DNA from: Paenibacillus catalpae
GTDB taxonomy: Bacteria > Bacillota > Bacilli > Paenibacillales > Paenibacillaceae
Assembly: GCF_900112695.1 (NCBI RefSeq)
Contig: NZ_FOMT01000005.1
Span: forward strand, 317,957 to 381,956
Direction: 5' to 3'
Length of the DNA stretch: 64,000 nucleotides
The translations under genes and the position numbers were made by a program. Below, one piece after another: positions 25,247-33,329 of this stretch; positions within the stretch are counted from its first letter, which is position 1, and the number at the start of each line of letters is the position of its first letter. The notes under the pieces were generated by a model. That model searched no databases. It saw only the letters and a list, made by a program, of their open reading frames with translations, and was not told the origin of the DNA.

Positions 25247-25418
25247 AATAATTGCAATCGTGGCTATCGAACGTGAGAAAATAGGCGGAGGTGCGCCTAT
25301 TTTTATTGAGCCGGATGAGAAGGCCATGCAGCAGACCGCTTTTCTTCTCGAGAAAATATTGGATGCCAGCGCTCATGACTTGAAAAACGGCACAATCGTC
25401 ATTGTAAACCATCATTAA
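25239..25418 (+). CDS. Small YIEGIA capping-complex subunit (59 aa)
   Basis: A 59-codon gene easily overlooked. ATG at 25239 follows AAGGAGG and overlaps the seaA end by eight bases. The product begins MAKIIAIVAIEREKIGGGAP and reads as a compact alternating beta/alpha protein with no membrane helix. Small proteins in this position are annotated as the capping-complex subunit for the YIEGIA protein; that name is from memory of the family and the placement supports it. The end leaves 80 bases before der. Confidence 0.75.
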   Translation: MAKIIAIVAIEREKIGGGAPIFIEPDEKAMQQTAFLLEKILDASAHDLKNGTIVIVNHH

Positions 25419-25498
25419 AAGATGAAAAGTTAGCCAAGAACGTTGTTTTTTGCTATGATGATAGTCGTGAGTATTTCTGAAGGAGTGAGCATTGACCT

Positions 25499-26821
25499 AT
25501 GGCAAGACCCGTTATTGCAATAGTTGGTCGCCCGAATGTGGGCAAATCCACCATTTTTAACCGGGTGGTTGGCGATCGGCTGGCAATCGTTGAAGATAAA
25601 CCGGGCGTAACCCGGGACCGTCTTTACAGCCCAGGAGAATGGAATGGTAAAGCATTCAGCATCGTAGATACAGGCGGTATTGAAATCGATGGTGAAGATG
25701 AAATTATGAAATCCGTCCGGATGCAGGCTGAGCTTGCCATCGAGGAAGCGGATGTCATTATCTTTATGTGCGACGCGAAATCAGGCGTGACGCATGCGGA
25801 TGACGAAGTGGCGCAAATGCTGTTCCGTTCCCGCAAACCAGTGGTTCTTGCAGTCAACAAAGTGGACAATCTGAACCGTATGGATGAAATTTATGAGTTT
25901 TACGGCCTTGGCTTCGGAGAACCGATTGCAATATCCGGCTCGCATGGCCTCGGTATCGGCGATATGCTGGATGCGGCGATTGAGAAGCTTCCGGAGCTTG
26001 AGGATGACGGGTATGATGATGATGTCATTCGCGTAGCCTTGATCGGACGCCCGAATGTGGGCAAATCGTCGCTCGTTAATGCGCTGCTTGGGGAAGAGCG
26101 TGTAATCGTCAGCAACGTTGCAGGGACAACCCGTGACGCCATCGATACGCCATTCGAGCGTGACGGCCAGCGTTATGTGCTGATTGATACTGCAGGTATG
26201 CGTAAGCGCGGCAAGGTCTATGAGTCAACCGAGAAATACAGCGTTATGCGCGCCTTGAAAGCCATTGAACGCGCCGATGTTGTTCTTGTGCTCATTAACG
26301 GCGAAGAAGGCATTATCGAGCAGGACAAACATATTGCCGGATATGCGCATGAAGCTGGCAAGGCTTCGATTTTTGTCGTGAACAAATGGGATGTTGTCGA
26401 TAAGGATGAGAAGACCATGCAGGAATTCACACAAAATATCCGTGACCACTTCCTGTTTATGACGTATGCTCCAATCGTCTTTTTATCTGCGAAGACAAAA
26501 CAGCGCTTGCATAAGCTGCTCCCTGTTGTGAACCATGTATCGGAACAGCATGCGATGCGGATTCAGACACATCTGCTTAATGATGTTGTCTCTGATGCGG
26601 TTGCTTACAATCCGCCGCCGACAGATAAAGGCAAACGCCTCAAAATCAATTATGTTACGCAAGTGGCAACCAAGCCTCCTACGATCGTAATCTTCGTCAA
26701 CAATCCGGAGATGATGCACTTCTCGTACGAGCGGTACCTCGAGAATAAGATCCGTGCGGCATTTGATTTTGAAGGAACGCCAGTCCGTTTATTCACAAGA
26801 AAGAAATCGGATGAAGATTAG
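25499..26821 (+). CDS. der: Ribosome biogenesis GTPase Der (EngA)
   Basis: Double-GTPase essential for 50S subunit maturation. The 440 residues contain G-domain 1 (GRPNVGKST near residue 8, DTGGIE, NKVD) and G-domain 2 (GRPNVGKSS near residue 183, DTAGMRKRGK, NKWD), followed by a KH-like C-terminal domain ending LFTRKKSDED. Length and layout match Der exactly. GGAGTGA lies about ten bases before the ATG. plsY starts 12 bases after the stop. Confidence 0.97.
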   Translation: MARPVIAIVGRPNVGKSTIFNRVVGDRLAIVEDKPGVTRDRLYSPGEWNGKAFSIVDTGGIEIDGEDEIMKSVRMQAELAIEEADVIIFMCDAKSGVTHADDEVAQMLFRSRKPVVLAVNKVDNLNRMDEIYEFYGLGFGEPIAISGSHGLGIGDMLDAAIEKLPELEDDGYDDDVIRVALIGRPNVGKSSLVNALLGEERVIVSNVAGTTRDAIDTPFERDGQRYVLIDTAGMRKRGKVYESTEKYSVMRALKAIERADVVLVLINGEEGIIEQDKHIAGYAHEAGKASIFVVNKWDVVDKDEKTMQEFTQNIRDHFLFMTYAPIVFLSAKTKQRLHKLLPVVNHVSEQHAMRIQTHLLNDVVSDAVAYNPPPTDKGKRLKINYVTQVATKPPTIVIFVNNPEMMHFSYERYLENKIRAAFDFEGTPVRLFTRKKSDED

Positions 26822-26833
26822 GGGAGAAGAAGC

Positions 26834-27442
26834 TTGATATACGCTGTAATCGCGGTTGTTCTGAGTTATTTGTTAGGCTCGGTATCGTTCAGCATCGTGA
26901 TCGCCAGATTAGTGAAAGGCATCGATATCCGGGAGCACGGCAGCGGCAACGCAGGCGCAACCAATACAATCCGTGTGCTTGGAAAAGGGCCGGGCCTGCT
27001 TTGCTTTGTGCTTGATTTGGGTAAAGGGATTGCCGCGGTATTCATCGGCCGCTGGCTTGGGCTTGATGAAGGTGTCGACTGGACCCCTGCGATTTGCGGT
27101 CTTGCTGCCATAATGGGACATAACTGGCCGATCTACTTCAACTTCAAAGGCGGCAAAGGAATTGCGACAACCATTGGCGCAATTGCTGCGCTCGCCTTTA
27201 TACCGGCTCTTATCGCCGGAGTGGTTACAATAATCGTGATTGCCATTACCCGTTATGTATCGCTTGGATCTCTTATATTTGCGGCTTTAACTCCCGTCCT
27301 TATATCCATTTTTTATTATTCCGCTCCCGTATTAACGGTCAGCCTCATACTATGTGTATTTGCTTTCGTACGTCATCGTTCGAATATTGTGAAGCTGCTG
27401 CAAGGAACTGAGAATAAGCTGGGTGCTAAGAAAGGGTCGTGA
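26834..27442 (+). CDS. plsY: Glycerol-3-phosphate acyltransferase PlsY
   Basis: Transfers the acyl group from acyl-phosphate to glycerol-3-phosphate, the first step of phospholipid synthesis. The 202-residue membrane protein has the three cytoplasmic motifs: GSGNAGATNTIRVLG, GHNWPIYFNFKGGKGIAT and a third near residues 190-197 (NKLGAKK). The start is TTG at 26834 after GGGGAGAAG. The stop overlaps the gpsA start by four bases, coupling the enzyme to its substrate supplier. Confidence 0.94.
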   Translation: MIYAVIAVVLSYLLGSVSFSIVIARLVKGIDIREHGSGNAGATNTIRVLGKGPGLLCFVLDLGKGIAAVFIGRWLGLDEGVDWTPAICGLAAIMGHNWPIYFNFKGGKGIATTIGAIAALAFIPALIAGVVTIIVIAITRYVSLGSLIFAALTPVLISIFYYSAPVLTVSLILCVFAFVRHRSNIVKLLQGTENKLGAKKGS

Positions 27443-28485
27443 TCGGAAGGATGCCGCAAGAAAAGTCGGAACATAAAGGGCGTGCGGCGGTACTGGTGGC
27501 AGGCAGCTGGGGAACCGCGCTTGCCGCTGTACTGGCCGGCAACGGATATGATGTCAAGCTGTGGACACGTTCAGCCGAGCACGCTGAACAGATGAACGCC
27601 AGCCGTACAAATGAAAAGTATTTGCCAGGCGCAGCCTTGCCGTCGTCTCTTCATGCGACAACGGATATGCGGGAAGCGCTTGAAAGTGCGGAGCTGGCTT
27701 TGTTCGTTGCCCCTTCATCGGCGATGAGGGCGGTAGCGAAGCAAGCCGCACCTTATCTGGCTGAAGAGACTTTAGTTGTTCATGCGACAAAAGGCTTTGA
27801 GGCAGATACGCTGAAACGGATGACAACGGTATTGTCGGAGGAACTGGAACGTCCTGCCGAGGAGATTGTTGTTTTGTCCGGTCCAAGCCATGCAGAAGAA
27901 GTAATCCGCAGGCAGCCAACAACCGTTGTTGTGGCTTCCGCGGATCTGAAAGCAGCAGAGAAGGCACAGGACGCTTTTATGAGTACATATTTCCGCGTCT
28001 ATACGAACCCGGATGTTGTTGGTGTTGAAGTAGCAGGCGCGATCAAAAATATTATCGCATTAGGTGCAGGCTTATCCGATGGTCTCGGGTTTGGCGACAA
28101 TGCCAAAGCGGCTCTGATTACCCGCGGCCTGGCTGAGATCAGTCGGCTAGGTACGGCAATGGGCGCTAATCCGCTTACCTTTGCAGGCCTTGCTGGCGTA
28201 GGCGACCTTGTTGTTACTTGCACAAGCCAGCACAGCCGTAATTGGCGTGCGGGCTCGATGCTGGCTGATGGCACGCCGCTTGAAGAGGTTCTGGAGCGTA
28301 TGGGCATGGTTGTTGAAGGCGTGAGAACAACGCGAGCAGCCAATGAGCTTGCAAAGCAATATGATGTACGGATGCCGATTACAGCAGAGCTGTACAGCGT
28401 ATTGTTTGCGAATAATTCACCAAAGTCTGCGGTAGAAAATTTGATGGGCCGGTTAAAGACACATGAAATTGAACAGCTAGACTGA
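27439..28485 (+). CDS. gpsA: Glycerol-3-phosphate dehydrogenase [NAD(P)+]
   Basis: Reduces dihydroxyacetone phosphate to sn-glycerol-3-phosphate for lipid synthesis. The 348-residue product has the usual conserved regions, including LSGPSHAEEV, GAIKNIIALGAGLSDGLG with the catalytic lysine, and GLAGVGDLVVTC. The nucleotide-binding loop is odd: the family has GAGSWGTA, this protein has VAGSWGTA, so the first glycine of GxGxxG is valine. GTG at 27439 overlaps the plsY stop; ATG at 27451 would lose four residues. The N-terminal extension before the Rossmann strand is longer than in B. subtilis. Confidence 0.94.
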   Translation: MIGRMPQEKSEHKGRAAVLVAGSWGTALAAVLAGNGYDVKLWTRSAEHAEQMNASRTNEKYLPGAALPSSLHATTDMREALESAELALFVAPSSAMRAVAKQAAPYLAEETLVVHATKGFEADTLKRMTTVLSEELERPAEEIVVLSGPSHAEEVIRRQPTTVVVASADLKAAEKAQDAFMSTYFRVYTNPDVVGVEVAGAIKNIIALGAGLSDGLGFGDNAKAALITRGLAEISRLGTAMGANPLTFAGLAGVGDLVVTCTSQHSRNWRAGSMLADGTPLEEVLERMGMVVEGVRTTRAANELAKQYDVRMPITAELYSVLFANNSPKSAVENLMGRLKTHEIEQLD

Positions 28486-28581
28486 GACACGCGCCTATAC
28501 CATTCATTTCCCCCTCTCATATGATGTTGCAAGGCTAATGCTTATATGGTCAAAGCAGCGACATTGAAGGAGGGGAAAGCA

Positions 28582-28854
28582 GTGGCTAAAGATCTTTCCA
28601 AAGATGTTCTTCATGCAATAAACAAGAAGACGGGGAAAAACATTTCCGAGAATGCGGTAAAGAAATTGGCAAACGGCGTATCGGCATCCACGATGCAGAA
28701 CGAAGATGAACTCCGTAAGCTGATCAAGCAGGTATCGGATATGGCAAAGGTTCCAGTCTCGGATAAAACGATGAATGATATTGTTAAAGCCGTGAAAGCA
28801 AGCGGTATGAGCATAGGCGGTATCGAATCATTGATCAAAATGATGATCAAGTAA
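28582..28854 (+). CDS. spoVIF: Stage VI sporulation protein F-like
   Basis: A 90-residue protein resembling SpoVIF, a sigma-K/GerR-linked regulator needed for late coat assembly. Matching features are an N-terminal INKKTGKNISENAV stretch, central DELRKLIKQVSDMAKVPVSDK and C-terminal IESLIKMMIK, as I recall for the family. It is all-helical and lysine-rich. GTG at 28582 is chosen because AAGGAGGGG lies just upstream; the longer frame from 28546 has none. A strong terminator follows. Confidence 0.78.
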   Translation: MAKDLSKDVLHAINKKTGKNISENAVKKLANGVSASTMQNEDELRKLIKQVSDMAKVPVSDKTMNDIVKAVKASGMSIGGIESLIKMMIK

Positions 28855-28861
28855 CGATCTA

Positions 28862-28903
28862 CCCAAAAAAATCTGCTGATTTCAGCAGATTTTTTTGGGT
28901 TTT
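28862..28903 (+). terminator. Terminator after spoVIF
   Basis: Long A/T-tailed hairpin: ACCCAAAAAAATCTGCTGA pairs with TCAGCAGATTTTTTTGGGT around a two-base centre, then TTTTTT. Confidence 0.93.
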
Positions 28904-28979
28904 TTTGTCCTTTTTTGTGCTTGATGTTATAATGAGTGTTGCATTTATTACGGTTATCGACTAGGGAGTAGATTAGTTC

Positions 28980-29159
28980 ATGGATCCAATGACGAAGATG
29001 TGGGTATCTTTAATCGGTATCGGGTTAATGGCGATCGCCGCCGTTATGATTACCTTTGCCCGTTTAAAGACCAAAGGTGTTATCAAATTTACGTTATCCT
29101 TTGTTTCCTTTATTCTGCTTGTATTTGGTTTTCTATGCGGGATGATAGCCATTATCTAA
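28980..29159 (+). CDS. yphE: YphE family protein (DUF2768)
   Basis: A 59-codon gene. ATG at 28980 follows AGGGAG. The product starts MDPMTKMWVSLIGIG, has two membrane helices (about residues 6-24 and 36-56) and a short basic loop between them (RLKTKGVIK). Size, topology and position (between gpsA and yphF-spoIVA) match B. subtilis YphE, DUF2768. Function unknown; the neighbourhood suggests a spore role. Confidence 0.8.
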   Translation: MDPMTKMWVSLIGIGLMAIAAVMITFARLKTKGVIKFTLSFVSFILLVFGFLCGMIAII

Positions 29160-29205
29160 AAAAGATGACCATACATAACGACAGCTTGAAAGGAATCATG
29201 ATCTC

Positions 29206-29502
29206 ATGATTGAACTGAAGGGGAGAACGAAAACAGCGGTTGTCGAGCCCGAAATTGGCGTAACGCTACTAAAGCTCGCGCTGAAAGCAAAGGTAGACTG
29301 GTCTTCGAATTGTACCCGCGGAACCTGCGCGAGATGCCGCTGCTTCATTGAAGAAGGGGCAGCAGCCCTGGAAGGGATAACAGATGCCGAATGGGACCGG
29401 ATGGAGCCGGAGGAATTTGACGAAGGTTACCGGCTTGCCTGCCAGGCTGTTGTGAAGAGCAGCGAGATCCCGGTTAAAGCGATTAACAAGCCGTATTTCT
29501 GA
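29206..29502 (+). CDS. 2Fe-2S ferredoxin-like protein, plant-type motif
   Basis: A 98-residue soluble protein with a [2Fe-2S] ferredoxin fold. The cluster ligands are Cys36, Cys41 and Cys44 in CTRGTCARC (CX4CX2C) and Cys79 in LACQ. It should carry single electrons; the partner is not evident. AAAGGAA precedes the ATG. It opens a three-gene cassette with a nucleotidyltransferase-like gene and a second ferredoxin, inserted between yphE and yphF. Confidence 0.85.
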   Translation: MIELKGRTKTAVVEPEIGVTLLKLALKAKVDWSSNCTRGTCARCRCFIEEGAAALEGITDAEWDRMEPEEFDEGYRLACQAVVKSSEIPVKAINKPYF

Positions 29503-29524
29503 TGCTGGGGGAGGATGTGCAGTG

Positions 29525-30139
29525 ATGGATCATGATACGCCAATTGAGAAGGCTCTGGCTGCCATCGTCCGGCTTCTTGCTGGTGTAGAGGCTGACTGGG
29601 TGCTGGGAGGCAGTACAGGGCTCATGCTGCGCGGACTGCCGCTGCAGGCGGCGCCGAATGATATTGATTTGTATGTCGACGACAACGAATATGATCAAAT
29701 CTACGAGCGGCTGAAGCCCTTTGCCTCCGATACGAAGCAGCTTAGCGAATGCGGTAATTATCGCTCGGTACTCAGTCATTTTGTCATAGAAGGCATACCT
29801 GTTGAACTGGTTGGAGGCTTTGTTGTGCGGGCGAACGGCTGCCGTTATGTGACGGAAGTCAGCTCCCTGCTAAAGCCTTATTCGGAGCTGTTTGCTGTAA
29901 GGGATGCAGAAGACAGCGGGTTGTATGTTCCTGTTGTTCCTGTTGCGCATGAGCTTTGGTTCAACATGCTCCGCAGCCGTGAAGACCGTATAACATTATT
30001 AATGGACCACTATATAAAGGATGAATCACGCCATGAGGAAGCCAGACGGCTTCTGGAGAAACGCAATGTGCTTACCGTAGAGGCGAAGAAGCAGCTGAGT
30101 CAGCGGCTCGCCAGCCGTCAGGCAGGTGCTGTAAAATGA
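29525..30139 (+). CDS. Nucleotidyltransferase-like protein
   Basis: A protein of about 204 residues with a minimal nucleotidyltransferase signature: WVLGGSTGLMLRG (Gly28, Gly29, Ser30) followed by NDIDLYVD, giving the DxD metal pair Asp46 and Asp48. The rest is alpha/beta with a helical C-terminus. The family includes tRNA/antibiotic-modifying and AbiEii-type enzymes; the substrate cannot be deduced. ATG at 29525 follows GGGGGAGG (GTG at 29522 is the alternative). Its last codon overlaps the second ferredoxin start (ATGA), so these two are translationally coupled. Confidence 0.8.
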   Translation: MDHDTPIEKALAAIVRLLAGVEADWVLGGSTGLMLRGLPLQAAPNDIDLYVDDNEYDQIYERLKPFASDTKQLSECGNYRSVLSHFVIEGIPVELVGGFVVRANGCRYVTEVSSLLKPYSELFAVRDAEDSGLYVPVVPVAHELWFNMLRSREDRITLLMDHYIKDESRHEEARRLLEKRNVLTVEAKKQLSQRLASRQAGAVK

Positions 30140-30483
30140 GCGCGAAGGTGACGTTCTCTCCATCAGGTGTATCCATTGAAGTGAAGCCGGGGACATCGAT
30201 CCTGTCAGCGGCCAGAAAAGCAGGCGTACTGATTCAGACACGCTGCGGCGGTAATGCGGCATGCTTCATGTGCAAAGTAAAAATACGGCAGGACAGTGAC
30301 CTGCTGCCGATCGCAGAAGAAGAGCGGCGCAAGCTGGCCGGTCTTGAAGAAGAGGGCTACAGGCTTGCCTGCCAGGCGAAGGCGAGAGGCCAGGTTCATG
30401 TCGAGGTGCCGCTTGATCCGCTTCGTGCGGCTGTCCAGAAGCTCCTGGCGAAGCAGGCGGAAGAAAACGATGAGTTGTGGTAG
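30136..30483 (+). CDS. 2Fe-2S ferredoxin-like protein, CX5CX2C motif
   Basis: A 115-residue [2Fe-2S] protein. Ligands are Cys37, Cys43 and Cys46 in CGGNAACFMC (CX5CX2C) and Cys79 in LACQ, the spacing of adrenodoxin-like ferredoxins. A basic/amphipathic C-terminal extension (LRAAVQKLLAKQAEEN) follows the domain. It differs in motif from the ferredoxin at 29206, so the two are unlikely to be a recent duplication. ATGA overlap with the nucleotidyltransferase gene upstream; 21 bases to yphF. Confidence 0.85.
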   Translation: MSAKVTFSPSGVSIEVKPGTSILSAARKAGVLIQTRCGGNAACFMCKVKIRQDSDLLPIAEEERRKLAGLEEEGYRLACQAKARGQVHVEVPLDPLRAAVQKLLAKQAEENDELW

Positions 30484-30504
30484 AACGAGGAGGAGCAGCA
30501 AGCG

Positions 30505-31269
30505 ATGTGGAAAAAGAAGAAAATGCAATTGCCTGGAGCGGCTGGCCGCTGGGCGATGCTTGTTATTTTGACCGTGGCGGTATGGTCGCTGAGCGGTTGT
30601 ATGTATCCGAAGAGCGAGCTGAAGCAAAATCAGGCAGCTCCTAAGGAAGCGGTTCGTAACGTCCAGGCAGCCATTGATCAGTATCATTCGGAGACTGGCA
30701 TGCTGCCGATGAAAACCAGCCCCGAGGAGACGCCTGTCTATGAAAAGTTTCTTGTTGACTTTGCTCAGCTCAAGAATAAAGGATACTTGAGCTCTATTCC
30801 AACGGCTGCTTTTGAGAATGGCGGCAATTATTATTTCTTAATTATTAACGAAGAAACCAAGCCGCAGATCAAACTGATGAACCTGGTTACATATCAGCAG
30901 ATTAATGATATCCAAACCTGGGTGAACGAATATAAGAACAGCCATGACGGGCAATTACCTAAAGGGGAACAGGCCTATCCGGGATATTCCTACATTGATT
31001 ATAAGGCGATGAACAAAAAAGCGCCGGAGCTGCGCAGCGACTATTCCTTCCAGACGCTCGCGGCAATTATGGATGAGTCAGGCCGTGTATATACCGATTA
31101 CGGGATAGATATTATGCAGGTGATTCAGAAGAAAGGCGATACCGCCCTTTCTAAGGATACAGATCTCCGCATGAATCTTGTGGATTCCGATATGTTCGTA
31201 CCCGTTAAAGCTCCTGTCTATCATTGGGTAAATAAAGAGCCGCAGGCTGTTCCGGCACAGACCAAATAA
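30505..31269 (+). CDS. yphF: YphF family lipoprotein
   Basis: A 254-residue protein with a basic start, hydrophobic signal and lipobox LSGC, followed by a soluble domain of about 210 residues. Its position immediately upstream of spoIVA matches yphF in B. subtilis. Function unknown. GAGGAGGAGC precedes the ATG. The gene is followed by a terminator, so spoIVA is transcribed separately. Confidence 0.82.
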   Translation: MWKKKKMQLPGAAGRWAMLVILTVAVWSLSGCMYPKSELKQNQAAPKEAVRNVQAAIDQYHSETGMLPMKTSPEETPVYEKFLVDFAQLKNKGYLSSIPTAAFENGGNYYFLIINEETKPQIKLMNLVTYQQINDIQTWVNEYKNSHDGQLPKGEQAYPGYSYIDYKAMNKKAPELRSDYSFQTLAAIMDESGRVYTDYGIDIMQVIQKKGDTALSKDTDLRMNLVDSDMFVPVKAPVYHWVNKEPQAVPAQTK

Positions 31270-31292
31270 GCGGGATGCCTCCCGTTTCGAAG

Positions 31293-31334
31293 TCCTCATT
31301 ACCGTCCTTAACGGATCGGTAATGAGGATTTTTT
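31293..31334 (+). terminator. Terminator between yphF and spoIVA
   Basis: Perfect 12-bp stem TCCTCATTACCG / CGGTAATGAGGA with a 12-base loop, then six T residues. Confidence 0.92.
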
Positions 31335-31549
31335 GGTATAGAAATCTTAACATCTTCATATAACTCAGTCTTGGAAGGGCAAGAACGTGACCGCTTGGGG
31401 AAATTTTGTGAAAGGAATCGGCATAATCGGTAGGCTAGGACAATATGATATTACTAGTCCAACAAAAGCTGTACGAGTTGCGTCGCTGGCCTGCCCTCTT
31501 GTCCGGTGGAAGGCGGCGAACCGGAAATTCAATTGGGAGGGGATATTCA

Positions 31550-33028
31550 GTGGAGAAAGTGGACATTTTCAAGGATATAGCCGAACGTACCGGCGGGGAT
31601 ATTTACCTCGGGGTAGTAGGGGCTGTCCGTACGGGCAAATCAACGTTTATTAAGCGGTTTATGGAAACGGTCGTGCTTCCGAATATTGCAAGCGAAGCCG
31701 AGCGTGTCAGAGCCGTTGATGAACTTCCTCAAAGCGCCGCGGGAAAAACGATTATGACGACAGAACCGAAGTTTGTACCGAATCAAGCGGTTCAACTGCG
31801 TGTCAGCGAAGGACTTGACGTAAACGTCAGACTCGTAGACTGCGTTGGTTACGCCGTTGAAGGGGCGAAAGGCTATGAGGATGAGAATGGTCCTCGTATG
31901 ATCACGACCCCTTGGTTCGACGAGCCGATTCCGTTTCAGGAAGCCGCGGAGATCGGTACCAGAAAAGTTATTCAGGAGCATTCGACGCTTGGTGTTGTTG
32001 TCACAACGGATGGCTCGATCGCCGAGATCCCTCGTTCGTCTTATGTAGAAGCAGAAGAACGTGTAATCGGCGAGCTGAAGGAAGTTGGCAAGCCATTTGT
32101 TCTCATCATCAACTCCACACGCCCTCGCAGCGAAGAAGCGCTTCAGCTTCGCGGGGAGCTGCAGGCGAAATACGATATTCCGGTCATTACAATGAGCGTC
32201 GCAACGATGGGCGAAGAAGAAGTCATGTCCGTTCTGCGCGAAGTACTTTATGAATTCCCGGTACATGAAGTAAACGTAAATCTGCCTAGCTGGGTAATGG
32301 TGCTGAACGAGAACCACTGGCTGCGCAGCAACTACGAAAACTCCGTACGCGATACGGTGAAAGATATTCGCAGATTAAGAGATGTCGACCGCGTTGTCTC
32401 TCAATTCTCCGAATATGATTTCATTGCCAGAGCCGGCCTAAGCGGTATGAACATGGGTCAAGGCGTGGCAGAGATCGATCTCTTCGCACCGGATGAGCTG
32501 TATGACCGCATCCTGATGGAGGTAGTCGGAGTTGAAATCCGCGGTAAGGATCATCTGCTCCAGCTGATGCAGGAATTCTCGCATGCGAAGCGGGAATATG
32601 ACCGCTTTGCAGAAGCGCTCGAGATGGTTAAGGCAACCGGCTACGGCATTGCAGCACCAACGCTTGCTGAGATGGCGCTGGATGAGCCGGAGCTTATCCG
32701 TCAAGGCTCGCGCTTTGGCGTAAGGCTGAAGGCTACTGCACCTTCGATCCATATGATCCGTGTCGATGTCGAATCCGAATTCGCACCGATTATCGGATCG
32801 GAGAAACAGACCGAAGAGCTGGTTCGCTACTTAATGCAGGACTTTGAAGCAGACCCGATCAAGATCTGGGAGTCCGACATCTTCGGCAGATCACTCCATT
32901 CCTTAGTGCGTGAAGGCATCCAGGGCAAAATCGCCATGATGCCGGACAATGCGCGCTACAAGCTGCAGGAAACGCTAGGCAGAATCATTAACGAGGGTTC
33001 CGGCGGTCTCATTGCCATCATCCTGTAA
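31550..33028 (+). CDS. spoIVA: Stage IV sporulation protein A (SpoIVA)
   Basis: Cytoskeletal ATPase made in the mother cell; it polymerises on the forespore to form the basement layer of the coat and helps cortex formation. The 492-residue product has a Walker A GAVRTGKST near residue 24, the same length as the B. subtilis protein, and the C-terminal ending GGLIAIIL, used for forespore anchoring. GTG at 31550 is preceded by GGGAGGGG; the longer frame from 31445 is not supported. A sigma-E promoter is expected between 31340 and 31540 but I could not place one firmly. Confidence 0.97.
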   Translation: MEKVDIFKDIAERTGGDIYLGVVGAVRTGKSTFIKRFMETVVLPNIASEAERVRAVDELPQSAAGKTIMTTEPKFVPNQAVQLRVSEGLDVNVRLVDCVGYAVEGAKGYEDENGPRMITTPWFDEPIPFQEAAEIGTRKVIQEHSTLGVVVTTDGSIAEIPRSSYVEAEERVIGELKEVGKPFVLIINSTRPRSEEALQLRGELQAKYDIPVITMSVATMGEEEVMSVLREVLYEFPVHEVNVNLPSWVMVLNENHWLRSNYENSVRDTVKDIRRLRDVDRVVSQFSEYDFIARAGLSGMNMGQGVAEIDLFAPDELYDRILMEVVGVEIRGKDHLLQLMQEFSHAKREYDRFAEALEMVKATGYGIAAPTLAEMALDEPELIRQGSRFGVRLKATAPSIHMIRVDVESEFAPIIGSEKQTEELVRYLMQDFEADPIKIWESDIFGRSLHSLVREGIQGKIAMMPDNARYKLQETLGRIINEGSGGLIAIIL

Positions 33029-33039
33029 AGATAGAATAG

Positions 33040-33084
33040 AGAGCGGTTGAACCGGCTTCATAGCCGGATCAACCGCTCTTTTTT
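33040..33084 (+). terminator. Terminator of spoIVA
   Basis: AGAGCGGTTGA pairs with TCAACCGCTCT around an inner CCGGC/GCCGG stem, then TTTTTT. Confidence 0.92.
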
Positions 33085-33248
33085 GCGTTGATGCGCTGGC
33101 GCGCCTTAGCTTGTAACAATTTATTCATTGCAATTATGCGTTGCGATTACTATAATGGCAATTGTTGCACAGTTCGATCTTTTTCGACAAAGGCATTTGA
33201 GAGTGTCGAAAGTTTCCAATTTTCAAGCAAATAATACTTAAATTCCGA

Positions 33249-33276
33249 TTGACATACTTGGTGAAAATGATATGAT
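33249..33276 (+). promoter_or_regulatory. SigA-type promoter of the sugar ABC transporter
   Basis: TTGACA (33249-33254), 16 bases, TATGAT (33271-33276). The start site would be near 33283, about 47 bases before the first gene. The rest of 33085-33248 shows AT-rich sequence without a recognisable operator; no cre box was seen. Confidence 0.75.
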
Positions 33277-33329
33277 AACAAATAGATCATTCATCTATCA
33301 TTTTGTTAGATAAAAAGGGAGAGAAGAGC

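Noticed and set aside
31340..31549. Sigma-E promoter for spoIVA
   Set aside because: Several CATA/ATAT-like words occur, but none has convincing -35, spacing and -10 together.
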